Shown piece after piece: positions 35,755 through 45,053 of a DNA stretch of 64,000 nucleotides. The stretch's first letter is position 1, and each line of letters starts with the position of its first letter. The notes beneath the pieces are model-generated. The model did not search any database. It was not told the origin of the DNA and was given only the letters and a program-made list of their open reading frames with translations. The translations under genes and the position numbers were made by a program. The stretch is taken from contig OZ244825.1 of the NCBI GenBank assembly GCA_965220385.1, positions 682,001 through 746,000 on the forward strand. The letters run 5' to 3'. The stretch comes from PCPOR2b sp965220385 (GTDB lineage: Bacteria > Poribacteria > WGA-4E > PCPOR2b).

Positions 35755-36004
35755 ATATATTTTATTCGCTTAGATTAGCGTGATTAGTGGACGCTGATTT
35801 CCTCCACGAATCTACACCAATCAGCACGAACGTTTATAAGATTTAACCAGATGCCCACTTGCTTCGGGACAGTCCTGCGAACGAGCGTCTGATGTCGGTT
35901 GATTATTCATTAAAGCTCTTATTTTTTGTTCGCTTAGATTAGCGTGATTAGCGGACGCTGATTTTCCTCCACGAATCTACACCAATCAGCACGAATGTTT
36001 ATGG
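35755..36004. repeat. Direct intergenic repeat, copy 4 (with an internal second unit)
   Basis: Two consecutive units: one at 35755-35910 with CGCTTAGATTAGCGTGATTA and TTGCTTCGGGACAGTCCTG, then a second beginning about 35911 with the same TTCGCTTAGATTAGCGTG head. Gene-free. Confidence 0.78.
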
Positions 36005-36125
36005 TCAGTGGTGTAAACCTTTGTAACTCCAGAAGCATTATAAACAGAAGCAATCCGCTAAGTATAAGAGGATCCCTCATAAATGTCAACGATGTTTCAG
36101 AGTAGCGAGGGTTACGGAAATTGTA

Positions 36126-36154
36126 TTGACAGCGAATTGGGTCAGTGCTATAAT
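36126..36154 (+). promoter_or_regulatory. Consensus sigma70 promoter of the ferredoxin-NADP reductase gene
   Basis: TTGACA, 17-base spacer, TATAAT, both hexamers exact. The transcript would start near 36161, giving a leader of about 100 bases before the GTG start. Confidence 0.85.
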
Positions 36155-36263
36155 GTGGAATATCAGAGTTGGATTATCATGCGGATTCAAACCTCGCATC
36201 TGAACACATTTAATACTGATCCATGCCCGGAGTTTTCATCATTATATTGACGGGAGGCGGACC

Positions 36264-37259
36264 GTGATAACGTCTTTCTTAGAAAAACCAGCTGATTCAC
36301 CACTTATGCCAGTTCCAGAAACAGCGGTGAATATTTACACACCAAAAAATCCCTTTCCGGCGGAGGTCGTGAGCAAGTATCGGATTACAGACAGCTCCAG
36401 CCCGAATTACGGTTGGCATGTCGTGCTTAATCTGAAGGGGAGCAAGATGGTGGGGAAATATCGCATTGGTCAGAGTATCGGAGTGGTGCCAACTGGACGC
36501 TTCAATAGCACAGAGTTCAATTATGCGCATGAGGCGCTGAACGACAAGATTCGCCTGTATTCGATCACTTCTGCCTGTTGGGGAGATGATTGGAAGGGGG
36601 AAACCGTATCGCTATGTGTAAAACGGGAAATCACGGAAGATGAGGAAACAGGCGAGTTGGTGCTCGGTGTGGATTCAAACTATATCTGTGATGCACGGCC
36701 CGGAGATGAGATGTTGATCACGGGTCCCGTTGGCAAAAGCTTCCTACTCCCAGATAACCCGCTCGACTACAATTACGTCTTCACAGCAACAGGGACCGGA
36801 ATCGCCCCCTTTGTCGGGATGCTTGTTGAGCTGTTTAATCAGGGCTTCGATCGGGAAGTATGGCTTGTCTTTGGCGTTCCATATTCCACAGACATTATGT
36901 ATAACGACGAATTTCTCCATTTCGCAGAACGCCATCCGAACTTCCATTACACCACCGCGGTTAGCCGCGAACAAACTAACGCGCGCGGCGGCAAGATGTA
37001 TGTCCAAGACCGGCTCGAAGAGAATCAGGAGGGCCTCATCCCCCTGTTAGAACAACCGGATACCCTATTTTATATGTGCGGACTAAAGGGCATGGAATAT
37101 GGCATCTACCCTTGGCTCTATCGGATAGGGTCGAACCTTGTCAGTCTACCTGACGGTCTGACCATGGCGGATATCGAGGGGTTATCCCGCGATGCACCGG
37201 AATGGTCAAAGATCGAGCGAGCACGGGATAAAGAACGCCTGTTCAAAGAGACCTATTAA
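36264..37259 (+). CDS. Plant-type ferredoxin-NADP reductase
   Basis: FAD enzyme moving electrons between ferredoxin and NADP(H). The N-terminal 40 residues are a variable extension. FAD binding: RLYSITSACWG at about 95; NADP binding: VFTATGTGIAPFVGML; then LVFGVPYSTDIMYNDEF, LFYMCGLKGMEYG and the C-terminal KERLFKETY ending in the aromatic Tyr that stacks on flavin. This is the plant/cyanobacterial plastidic pattern, also in BoxA. 331 residues. Start is GTG with GGGAGGCG five bases upstream. The gene has its own strong promoter and is convergent with the ABC ATPase gene; a hairpin at 37260-37308 lies between. Confidence 0.92.
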   Translation: MITSFLEKPADSPLMPVPETAVNIYTPKNPFPAEVVSKYRITDSSSPNYGWHVVLNLKGSKMVGKYRIGQSIGVVPTGRFNSTEFNYAHEALNDKIRLYSITSACWGDDWKGETVSLCVKREITEDEETGELVLGVDSNYICDARPGDEMLITGPVGKSFLLPDNPLDYNYVFTATGTGIAPFVGMLVELFNQGFDREVWLVFGVPYSTDIMYNDEFLHFAERHPNFHYTTAVSREQTNARGGKMYVQDRLEENQEGLIPLLEQPDTLFYMCGLKGMEYGIYPWLYRIGSNLVSLPDGLTMADIEGLSRDAPEWSKIERARDKERLFKETY

Positions 37260-37308
37260 AACGTGAGACGTAATGCGTGCGGATTATTCGTGCCTTACGT
37301 TTCACGTT
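37260..37308. terminator. Hairpin between convergent genes
   Basis: Arms AACGTGAGACGTAA and TTACGTTTCACGTT pair over 14 positions (one G.T pair) around a 21-base loop, filling the gap between the reductase stop and the ATPase stop. Likely a two-way terminator, though it lacks a strong T-run and is built of the CGTGAAACGT motif seen in other gaps. Confidence 0.5.
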
Positions 37309-37314
37309 TCATTC

Positions 37315-38139
37315 CTATCCAACTTCCTCACCGTCAAGCCTGCCAACCTGCAAGTCGATTTCTTCGCGGGTCTCCATCTTGTCAATTTTGCCATCCGCCA
37401 TGTAGAAGATTCGATCCGACACATCGAGCATCTTTGTATCGTGGGTAGCCGTGATAATCGTGACCCCGTTCTCCTCATTCAGCCTTTTTAGGAGGTCGAT
37501 GATCTCAAGCCCCGTCCGTGTATCAAGGTTTCCCGTCGGTTCATCTGCAAGCACGATTGCGGGATCGTTTGCAAGCGAACGCGCGACGGCAACACGCTGC
37601 TGCTGACCGCCAGAGAGTTCAAGCGGTTTATGCTGGACCCGTTCTCCTAAGCCCACAGTGGTTAGCAGTTCAATGGCTTTTGTACGGCTATCATCAGCGG
37701 TCATCCCTGCGAAAATCATCGGAAGCGACACATTTTCGAGGGCGGTCATCACCGGGATTAGGTTGAACGACTGGAAAATGTAACCGATTTTGCGGCAGCG
37801 CAGCCACGCCAATTCATAGGCATCCAGTTGCGCGATGTCCACCTCATCAATGTAGACCCTGCCTTCTGTTGGCTTGTCCAACCCACCAATCATGTTGAAA
37901 AGTGTTGATTTGCCGGAACCTGACGGTCCCATAATGGAGATATATTCACCGCGACGAATCTCAAAATTGGTGCCTCGCAACGCCTCAACGACGGTGGTGC
38001 CCATCTCATATTTCTTAATCAGGTTCCTCACCCGTACTGTGTTTTCCTTGGGTAAGTCCCGTGCAAATCGTGCGGGCGTTTCCGTCGGAACGGCGGTGTG
38101 CGCCGCTGTTTCCGGGGCTAATCCTTCTAATTCTGCCAT
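37315..38139 (-). CDS. ABC transporter ATP-binding protein (MacB/LolD type)
   Basis: Cytoplasmic ATPase that would power an FtsX-fold permease. Motifs complete: Walker A GPSGSGKSTLFNMIGG, Q-loop FQSFNLIPVMTALENV, signature LSGGQQQRVAVARSLA, Walker B IVLADEPTGNLDTRTG, H-loop ITATHDTKM. The first 45 residues are an extra, Pro/Thr-rich extension before VRVRNLIKKYEMGTTVVEAL. 274 residues. The ATG with AAAGGAAAG upstream is chosen; it overlaps nothing and is four bases after the PqqD-like stop. No permease adjoins; the likely partner is the MacB-type domain of the giant protein ending at 45639, in the same direction 7.5 kb upstream. Confidence 0.93.
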   Translation of the reverse strand: MAELEGLAPETAAHTAVPTETPARFARDLPKENTVRVRNLIKKYEMGTTVVEALRGTNFEIRRGEYISIMGPSGSGKSTLFNMIGGLDKPTEGRVYIDEVDIAQLDAYELAWLRCRKIGYIFQSFNLIPVMTALENVSLPMIFAGMTADDSRTKAIELLTTVGLGERVQHKPLELSGGQQQRVAVARSLANDPAIVLADEPTGNLDTRTGLEIIDLLKRLNEENGVTIITATHDTKMLDVSDRIFYMADGKIDKMETREEIDLQVGRLDGEEVG

Positions 38140-38143
38140 TTTG

Positions 38144-38560
38144 TTACTTTCCTTTCTTCGCGTTTTGGGGAACCGCAAATCCTACCATTCCCCGCTTACC
38201 TAACTGCCGCATAAACGTGAACAGCGATGTCTCTGCCTCTTTTCTCGTCATGCGATACTTTCCACTAAGCTGCTTGACAATATGACCGACGGAGTTATGG
38301 CCGTCGCACAGTTGCCACACAAAACCCCCGACATCGTCTAAGACGACCACACGGTTGGGAGGCAGCATAAACAACTTTGCCACTAACCGTAGCCAGACCG
38401 TCTCCTTCTGAGGGATTACCAGCGCAACTTCCCCCTTGTCATCGACCTCCCACTCGATCAACTGATTGCGCAGCGGCAACGACTGTAAGATATCTGCGCG
38501 GTTCAGTTGGGATTCTGGGGGTTTCTTTAGCCGGAGTTTGTAAAGAATTGTGTTAATCAT
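38144..38560 (-). CDS. PqqD-like (RRE-fold) protein
   Basis: 138 residues. After a basic, Leu-rich stretch, WLRLVAKLFMLPPNRVVVLDDVGGFVWQLCDG with NSVGHIVKQLSGKYRMTRKEAETSL is the PqqD/RRE pattern, found in proteins that bind peptide precursors; the family also appears with ABC ATPases. The gene stops four bases before the ATPase start, so they form a pair. No radical SAM, peptidase or precursor gene was recognised. No signal peptide; no clear Shine-Dalgarno. Peptide binding is an inference from family; a regulatory role on transport is an alternative. Confidence 0.75.
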   Translation of the reverse strand: MINTILYKLRLKKPPESQLNRADILQSLPLRNQLIEWEVDDKGEVALVIPQKETVWLRLVAKLFMLPPNRVVVLDDVGGFVWQLCDGHNSVGHIVKQLSGKYRMTRKEAETSLFTFMRQLGKRGMVGFAVPQNAKKGK

Positions 38561-38610
38561 CAGCGTATTCGGTTCATTAGTGAACGTGAAACGTAAAACG
38601 TGAAACGTGA

Positions 38611-39018
38611 TTAGGAGAAGGGAATATTTTGTAAAATAGGATTCATGTTTTCCATTTTGTAGGTATATCGGGTCTCATGTAGAATTTCTTGGCGTTGTTG
38701 TGGAACCATCGTCAGTAGCAGCCGAATAATTTGGGTAAGCAAACTCAGACGATGAGTAGTAACCGCTGGACCCAATATGTGTCGTCCCTTGTAGTACCAA
38801 TCCCGGCTTTCTCTAGCGGAACCGAGCGCGTATTCATAGAAACGAGCTCTATCCCTGCCGGTGCCGCGTGAATAGCCTTCGGCGAGATTCGCACTGATAG
38901 AACCCAGTGCTCGGTAGAGTTGGTCTGACAATTCAAGAGTACGTTTATCCCGTATCAACTTAGTTGCGTCATGCCACCCCACAGCCGCAGCAAATAATCC
39001 CAGACGATAAGCCTCCAT
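38611..39018 (-). CDS. Four-helix-bundle protein (23S rRNA intervening-sequence type)
   Basis: 135 residues of mostly helix. ELSDQLYRALGSISANLAEG and ARFYEYALGSARESRDWYYK match the four-helix-bundle / IVS protein family (TIGR02436 pattern), with the usual SI..N.AEG then G. The function of the family is unknown; some genes sit in rRNA, others are intergenic. Here it lies in a conserved-direction gene run and upstream-side of the PqqD-like gene by about 50 bp. Start ATG is not preceded by a strong Shine-Dalgarno. A second, decayed member of the family lies at 45284-45574. Confidence 0.8.
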   Translation of the reverse strand: MEAYRLGLFAAAVGWHDATKLIRDKRTLELSDQLYRALGSISANLAEGYSRGTGRDRARFYEYALGSARESRDWYYKGRHILGPAVTTHRLSLLTQIIRLLLTMVPQQRQEILHETRYTYKMENMNPILQNIPFS

Positions 39019-39119
39019 CTTCCATAAAGAATCGTTGATGATTTCAGCAGAAACTGAATGTTCCCATTCTTCATAAGTTCATCCGAGTACATTTTCTGTC
39101 ACGCATCACGTTTCACTCG

Positions 39120-40049
39120 TTAATGACACCGGATACTTGCTGCTATCTCTTCTGCTGTTCTTGCTGCATCCTGTTTGGCAATCGCTTGGACAACGTAGAT
39201 TCGATTTGAGTGATGACAGCGCCAGAGGTTAACGGCAAAGGTTTTACGACGCATGACCTTATCAATAACCAGAGCGGGTGCAAGGGGAACGCGGTCTATA
39301 AGACGGGTTTCCTCGCCGATTAGCGTTAGCCGTTCTTCTGCATCGCCGTTACTGGATTCAATTGAGAAGCCATATCCACGGATAGCTTTCGCATATCTTG
39401 CTCGAAACCACTCCTCAAGATCCTGTTCCTTCAGGGTAACATCTGCGACCCCATACCGTTCAATGCTAACCTTTCGGCTGCCATCTACGAATGAAAAAAG
39501 CAGATAACCAGACAAAAGTTTATGCTTGTCAAGTCGATATCGTCGCGGGACCTCTGCATTGAGTTGGTAGGCACTCCAAAGCGTTGCCTGGCCCACGGGG
39601 TGATCCTGGACAGAAGTTAGAATGCGGTGGGTTGTTTCCTTGATATTCTCCTTGAGATGCCCCATAACCTGCACAATCGTGATCCGCTTACAGATTTGGC
39701 AGTGGAAGATGACGCCGCTCGCCCGAATGTCCCCCTTCCAGTTGAAGAAAGCAACCTCTCGATCCTCGAAAAACTGCGGCTCCTTGATCAGATTGACATT
39801 CCGCTGGATGTGGAGGTTTGTGTCTCTACGCTTATAATTTTTTCGAACAAGCTTAAAATAGTCGTCGAGAACGCGTTGGAGATCCGGTTTCTTCTGTTTT
39901 GACTCAGACCACTTTAACTCAAGGCGCGGCATATCCGCGTCCTCAAGGCGCAAATACCCGCTTTTGTCGTCGCCAGATAATCCGCTCAACTCCCAATCCT
40001 CAGGAAGTTCAACGGTAATGCCATTCCAGCCTAAAGTTGTCCATTCCAT
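39120..40049 (-). CDS. Unrecognised 309-residue protein
   Basis: No family recognised. It begins MEWTTLGWNGITVELPEDW and has LRLEDADMPRLELKWSE, a soluble mixed alpha/beta pattern; FHCQICKRITIVQVM near the middle contains a CxxC. Near the C-terminus, RCHHSNRIYVVQAIAKQDA. No signal peptide or membrane segment. Basic residues are frequent. It lies directly below the first OPT-like gene, with 75 bp between, on the same strand. A partner of the transporter or of the PqqD pair is possible but unsupported. The start is the first ATG after the transporter stop; a TTG 75 bp earlier is less likely. Confidence 0.55.
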   Translation of the reverse strand: MEWTTLGWNGITVELPEDWELSGLSGDDKSGYLRLEDADMPRLELKWSESKQKKPDLQRVLDDYFKLVRKNYKRRDTNLHIQRNVNLIKEPQFFEDREVAFFNWKGDIRASGVIFHCQICKRITIVQVMGHLKENIKETTHRILTSVQDHPVGQATLWSAYQLNAEVPRRYRLDKHKLLSGYLLFSFVDGSRKVSIERYGVADVTLKEQDLEEWFRARYAKAIRGYGFSIESSNGDAEERLTLIGEETRLIDRVPLAPALVIDKVMRRKTFAVNLWRCHHSNRIYVVQAIAKQDAARTAEEIAASIRCH

Positions 40050-40124
40050 AATTGATTCATTGATTGATCGATTTAGTGGTACAAGTATACTACTGCACTT
40101 CTGATGAACACATGAAGTCGTCAA

Positions 40125-42122
40125 CTAAAACGGCTTTACGATGACTGCTTTGGAAACCAAGGCAATCGCGACCGTTCCCATCCCAATCAGTCCAACACCA
40201 CAGGTAAAACCTGCCGCCAAAACTGGGTTAAACATGAACCATCGTTTTAGCCCGAATTTCTTTATCATGTAAAACCGACCAATAATCGCTCCCATCACCT
40301 TCGGCAGCATCATGCCAGGATCTGCACCGATCCCACCCACAATTCCGTAGAACCACATACTCGGCATCTTCGCCACCCAGAGCAGACCATAGATTGCCAA
40401 TGAAGAGGTGAAACCCGCCGCCACATAGTTTCCACGAATGGCTTGCAACATCTGGCTGTTTCCGTCTCGAAGCGAGGTTTTCCAGAGGGATTCGTTGGTC
40501 GCGTAGAGGGGCCACCACGTCTGTGCAAAAGGATATTGGGCCGACGGAATCGGCGCAACTTTCCAAATAAAATGCCAAACCACAATTCCAGACACAATCA
40601 AGATCGGCATAAGCAGCAATCGCGCAGCGATACTGCTGGTGAAGGTGGTGCCTGTCAACTCAAGGACACGCCAACTCTGTGTCCCACGGCCGTAGTCTTC
40701 GTCCGGCAGAGGAACAAACCAAATATCAATCTCCTCATAGCGGCTCAAAATAAATGTCGTTTCGTGGAGGTAAGGAATCTCGAAAAGATCACGACCAAGA
40801 ATCCCATACGTCCGCGCGGTGATGTATGAATTGACCGGGGTGTACAAGAACGCAAAACCAAGCAGGAAAACCAACGGGAAATTTGGCACCATATAGGTGT
40901 GGACAATATAGATGAAAGTCCCCATCCCAAAGAGCCACAGGATCGCCATCAACCAGAGTGGAAAATCGCCGCGTCCCGGAGGCGGTGATTGTAATGATCT
41001 ACCCCCGTCCGCCTGTTCCTGTCGGGCTTGCTTAAACTTTATCACCATCGGAATCGAGGCTGCCATGCCAACGAGAGCGAAACTGAAAGATTTGCCCATC
41101 CCAAAACTGATCCAGAAATCAAGGCCATTGTATAAGCCCACACCGCGGACATCTAAGCCGGGACGCCACTGATGCAAAATCTCCGCCGGATAAAGGAAGC
41201 GTGGATTCAGGATAAACTGGGTAAAGAATGCCCCCGCCAGTTCCGTCATGATAACGGGGAATGGCAGCACAAAACCGGTGAGTACCGCTGAAAAGTCGGT
41301 TGATAGTGCGAACACACCCGTTGGCGCGATCTCTTCGATTACATTCGTGAAATCGATGAATGGAATCTTCAGGAGTTGAATTGGCGTTGACATCATCACG
41401 CCTGTGAGCGAGGGAATGCCGATGTAGATAAATCCCCAGAGCAACCCCGCCATAGATCCGACCGAGAAGACACGCCAGCGCCACGTCTCCATACGACCAG
41501 TGGTTTCTGCCAAGGCGGTCGCGCCCTGCGCTTCGATAGGTGCCAACGGGTAGGGCAGCCGCTCCATGTCCGCTGTCAGGCGGAACAGAAAGTAGCCCGC
41601 ACTGATATAGCGGATCTCTCCCAACAACTTGAATATCAGGAAGAATGCAATCGGCCAAAACCAGTCCATGTGCAAGAGCGAACGCTCTGCAATTGCTAAC
41701 GCATCTTTCGACGGCACAACCCAGAAGGGAATCTTATCCGCAATTTCATACGACGCAGCTTGTGCCGTATTGACAAAATAGGCGTACCAGATAAAGCCGC
41801 GATACTGCCCCCCAGACCCGACCGCTGCACCGGTGAGTCCGAGTAACATATAAAGCTCTTGTCGCCGAGCGGTTGTAAAAGATCTACGCGCCAACTCCGT
41901 GAACAGAATAACCGCAACCCACGGCGCCGCCCCGGCGCCCGACTGACCAGAAACTAAAGTCAGGTAGATTGATCCCGGCATCATCAACAATCCGACAAAA
42001 AGTGCGCCCAGAAAGACCTTCAGCGTTAATCCCGACTCAAAGGTGCGGATACCACCATCGATATCGTAGCGCTGCGCCCAGACCTGCCACTCTTCTGCTT
42101 GTGTAACTCGTTCTCTTGCCAT
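40125..42122 (-). CDS. OPT-like multipass membrane protein (DUF6785-type), copy 1
   Basis: 665 residues with about 14 membrane segments. It has an OPT-transporter feel: ERLPYPLAPIEAQGATALAE, GMGKSFSFALVGMAA and a repeated loop IPSLTGVMMSTPIQLLKI. Likely a family of uncharacterised oligopeptide-transporter relatives (DUF6784/6785) frequent in Poribacteria; the assignment is from memory of the pattern. Copy 2 at 42858 has the same length and most residues, ending CGVGLIGMGTVAIALVSKA and VKPF in both. ATG start; weak Shine-Dalgarno. Substrate unknown. Confidence 0.75.
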   Translation of the reverse strand: MARERVTQAEEWQVWAQRYDIDGGIRTFESGLTLKVFLGALFVGLLMMPGSIYLTLVSGQSGAGAAPWVAVILFTELARRSFTTARRQELYMLLGLTGAAVGSGGQYRGFIWYAYFVNTAQAASYEIADKIPFWVVPSKDALAIAERSLLHMDWFWPIAFFLIFKLLGEIRYISAGYFLFRLTADMERLPYPLAPIEAQGATALAETTGRMETWRWRVFSVGSMAGLLWGFIYIGIPSLTGVMMSTPIQLLKIPFIDFTNVIEEIAPTGVFALSTDFSAVLTGFVLPFPVIMTELAGAFFTQFILNPRFLYPAEILHQWRPGLDVRGVGLYNGLDFWISFGMGKSFSFALVGMAASIPMVIKFKQARQEQADGGRSLQSPPPGRGDFPLWLMAILWLFGMGTFIYIVHTYMVPNFPLVFLLGFAFLYTPVNSYITARTYGILGRDLFEIPYLHETTFILSRYEEIDIWFVPLPDEDYGRGTQSWRVLELTGTTFTSSIAARLLLMPILIVSGIVVWHFIWKVAPIPSAQYPFAQTWWPLYATNESLWKTSLRDGNSQMLQAIRGNYVAAGFTSSLAIYGLLWVAKMPSMWFYGIVGGIGADPGMMLPKVMGAIIGRFYMIKKFGLKRWFMFNPVLAAGFTCGVGLIGMGTVAIALVSKAVIVKPF

Positions 42123-42183
42123 AATAACTCGGGTGCGTTTTTCAGGAGTTCATTGGTCCAGGAACTCATTGGTTTATAACTAT

Positions 42184-42354
42184 AGTGAATTAGAAAAATA
42201 CGTAAACGTTTACTAATAACTCCGACCTTTTCAAAGTTTCCAAGGTCTACCCCTGGTCTCCCCAATAAGATCAATACGGGCGGAACGGACTAGTAAAAGG
42301 GATTTAGGAAGTTGGCCGTGCATTGGGAGTGTCTAGGTAATTCTAAAATTTACC
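42184..42354. mobile_element. MITE-like repeat, copy C
   Basis: Begins AGTGAATTAGAAAAATACG and ends GTAATTCTAAAATTTACC. Inner segments TAACTCCGACC and GGGATTTAGGAAGTTGGC are shared with copies B and D. It sits between the first OPT-like gene and the DUF805 gene. Flanks CTAT and ATTA. Confidence 0.7.
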
Positions 42355-42367
42355 ATTATAACTTACA

Positions 42368-42739
42368 TTACGGGGGTGGTCCAAAACGGTTCGGTCCTTC
42401 AGTGCCTTTCAGAAAGCCGCATTCAATAATTGCCCAAAAAGGTCCTATAAGTGGAATCCATTCAATCAATACCCACCAACCTGATTTATTTCTATCATGC
42501 CAACGTTTTACGGCTATTGGATAACCGCAGTAGAAAGTGAGTATGAACAGTAATAAAGCAAATAAGCCGGTAACGGAAACAAGGAAGTCGGTAACGCTAA
42601 GGCGGAATGGCTCAATAGTAACGACGAAAACAAGCGCACAAATACAGGAAACTACTATACGCGCCGCCGTCGCGCACCAGTAGGTCCTCCGGCTGATTCT
42701 GCCTTTGAATAAAAAAAAGACTTTCCAAACACTCGTCAC
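42368..42739 (-). CDS. DUF805 family membrane protein
   Basis: 123 residues with three or four hydrophobic segments. FKGRISRRTYWCATA at the start and KRWHDRNKSGWW near the middle are the DUF805 hallmarks; the end is LIGPFWAIIECGFLKGTEGP then NRFGPPP, also typical. Function of the family is unknown; inner membrane location is expected. It lies between the two OPT-like copies and reads with them. About 120 bp separates it from copy 2, part of which is an imperfect palindrome around GTCGAGATATGAATCTCGAC. Confidence 0.85.
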   Translation of the reverse strand: MTSVWKVFFLFKGRISRRTYWCATAARIVVSCICALVFVVTIEPFRLSVTDFLVSVTGLFALLLFILTFYCGYPIAVKRWHDRNKSGWWVLIEWIPLIGPFWAIIECGFLKGTEGPNRFGPPP

Positions 42740-42857
42740 AGTAGGGAGTCTCGGCTCTGCTCAGCCTGAGTTGGGTGTCGAGATATGAATCTCGACCTAC
42801 TTATCCAATCGGAGATTTGCGTTTGCGTAAGCCCAAATGTACTAGTGAACTAATGAA

Positions 42858-44855
42858 CTAAAACGGCTTGACAATCACCGCTTTCGAGACCAACGCGATT
42901 GCAACCGTGCCCATACCAACAAGCCCAACACCACAGGTGAAGCCTGCCGCCAAGACGGGGTTATACATGAACCATCGTTTCAGACCGAACTGTTTGATCA
43001 TATAGAACCGACCGATAAGTGCGCCGATAACGCGTGGAACCATCATCCCTGGGTCTTGACCGATTCCACCAACAATTCCGTAAAACCACATACTGGGTAA
43101 CTTTGCCATCCAGAGCACCCCGTAAATTGCCAGTGAGGAGGTAAAACCGGCTGACACATAGTCGCCACGAATGGCTTGTAGCATCTGACTATTACCATCT
43201 CGGAGTGAAGTTTTCCAGAGGGCTTCATCGGTTGCGTAGAGGGGCCACCACGTCTGTGCAAAGGGGTATTGTGAGGAAGGAATAGGTGCGATCTGCCATA
43301 TAAAATGCCAGACCACGATCGTTGCAACGATCAGGAGCGGCACCATCAACGCTCGCCCCAGCACATCGCTGGTGAAGGTTGTACCTGTCAATTCAAGTAC
43401 ACGCCAATGCTGAGTCCCTGCGCCGTAATCTTCGTCTGGGAGGTGGACAAACCAGATGTCAATCTCCTCGTAACGGCTTAAAATAAAGGTTGCTTGATGG
43501 ATATAGGGCAGCACAAAAAGAGGTCGCCCTAACACGCCAAACGTTCGCGCATTGATATAGGAATGCAATGGTGTGTACAGAAAGGCAAAGCCGAGAAGGA
43601 ACGAAACCGGGAAGTTTGGCACCATCCTATGTACAATCCACACGTAGACCACCATGCTAAGAACCCACAAACCGCCCATCAACCAGATTGGGAAATCGCC
43701 GCGTCCCGGCGGGGTTTGCAGAGAACCACGCGTACCAGCCTCAGCCTGGCGTGATTGTCTAATACTCAACATGATCGGGATAGATGCTGCCAACCCAACA
43801 GCGGCGAAGCTGAAGGATTTCCCCATATTGAAACTCAACCAGAAATCGAGGTCGTTAAACAGCTTCACACCACGCATATCCAAGCCCGGGCGCCATTGAT
43901 GCAGGATCTCCAATGGATAGAGGATTCGCGGATTCAGAACAAACTGAGTGAACATCGCTGAAACGAATTCGCTGATTATGATTGGGAACGGTAACACAAA
44001 TCCCTGTAGTATCAGTCCAAAATCTGTCCATAGGGCAAACATGCCCGATGGCGCAAAACTTTCGATGCTTGGGGTGAAGTCGATAAATGGAATTTTCAGA
44101 ATCTGTATCGGTGTTGACATCATCACCCCTGTGAGCGAGGGGATACCAATATAGAAAAAGCCCCAGAACAGCCCCGCCATGGATCCAATTGAAAAGACAC
44201 GCCAACGCCATGTTTCGCCCTGCCCTGTGGTTTCTGCCAATGCGGTTGCGCCTTGTGCTTGAATCGGTGCCAACGGATAAGGAAGTCGCTCTAAATCTGC
44301 TGTCAGACGGAACAGAAAATAGCTCGCGCTAATATAGCGAACCTCTGCCAGCAACTTCATGATAAGGAATATCACAAGGGGCCAGAACCAATCCATGTGC
44401 AAAAGCGAACGCTCTGCAATTGCCACCGCGTCCTTTGCAGGTGCCACCCAATAGGGGACTTTATCCGCTATTTCATACGATTGTGCCTGCGGTGTGTTGA
44501 TAAAGTAGGCATACCAGACAAATGGGTAGGCACGATATTGGATTCCAGAGCCAACCGCCATGCCGGTTAATCCCAGCAAAATGTAAAGTTCTTGTCTCCT
44601 TGCAGTTGTGAAAGACCGGCGTGCCAATTCGGTAAACAGAATAACCGCCACCCAAGGCGCAGCCCCCGCGCCCGACTGGCCTGCAACTAATGTCAGGTAG
44701 ATTGAACCCGGCATCATTAACAGTCCGATGAAGATGGCACCCAGAAAGACTTTGAGAGTTAAGCCTGACTCAAAGGTTCTTAAACCACCTTCAACATCAT
44801 AGCGTTGTGCCCAAGCCTGCCATTCTTCTGCTTGCGACACCCTTTCTCTTGCCAA
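42858..44855 (-). CDS. OPT-like multipass membrane protein (DUF6785-type), copy 2
   Basis: Paralogue of the 40125 gene with the same length (665) and the same order of membrane segments, e.g. MMPGSIYLTLVAGQSGAGAA and NLMWFYG-type loop WFYGIVGGIGQDPGMMVPRV. Differences cluster in the central loops after residue 240. Starts at TTG with AAAGGAG at the right distance. A recent tandem duplication with later divergence is likely, with the DUF805 gene captured between. Both copies together suggest a two-subunit or two-substrate transport role; inferred. Confidence 0.75.
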   Translation of the reverse strand: MARERVSQAEEWQAWAQRYDVEGGLRTFESGLTLKVFLGAIFIGLLMMPGSIYLTLVAGQSGAGAAPWVAVILFTELARRSFTTARRQELYILLGLTGMAVGSGIQYRAYPFVWYAYFINTPQAQSYEIADKVPYWVAPAKDAVAIAERSLLHMDWFWPLVIFLIMKLLAEVRYISASYFLFRLTADLERLPYPLAPIQAQGATALAETTGQGETWRWRVFSIGSMAGLFWGFFYIGIPSLTGVMMSTPIQILKIPFIDFTPSIESFAPSGMFALWTDFGLILQGFVLPFPIIISEFVSAMFTQFVLNPRILYPLEILHQWRPGLDMRGVKLFNDLDFWLSFNMGKSFSFAAVGLAASIPIMLSIRQSRQAEAGTRGSLQTPPGRGDFPIWLMGGLWVLSMVVYVWIVHRMVPNFPVSFLLGFAFLYTPLHSYINARTFGVLGRPLFVLPYIHQATFILSRYEEIDIWFVHLPDEDYGAGTQHWRVLELTGTTFTSDVLGRALMVPLLIVATIVVWHFIWQIAPIPSSQYPFAQTWWPLYATDEALWKTSLRDGNSQMLQAIRGDYVSAGFTSSLAIYGVLWMAKLPSMWFYGIVGGIGQDPGMMVPRVIGALIGRFYMIKQFGLKRWFMYNPVLAAGFTCGVGLVGMGTVAIALVSKAVIVKPF

Positions 44856-45053
44856 ATTTATGCTCCTTTCATGGGCAGAATTTTAGTGCAAAATCACAAA
44901 AACACAAGGACTTGAGGGGGCGAGTAAGTAATAGGGCGTGGTCCGGATATGATTTGGAAGTTCCTCGCTCATCCGTTGACTCGCTCATGCATCTTTACCT
45001 TGCGTCATAGCGTTATGGTATCATTGCGTTGCTTGTTTCACCACATTCGTCGG

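Noticed and set aside
34967..36004. Repeats considered as a CRISPR array
   Set aside because: Units are long (over 100 bp), unevenly spaced and imperfect, with no spacer structure and no cas genes.
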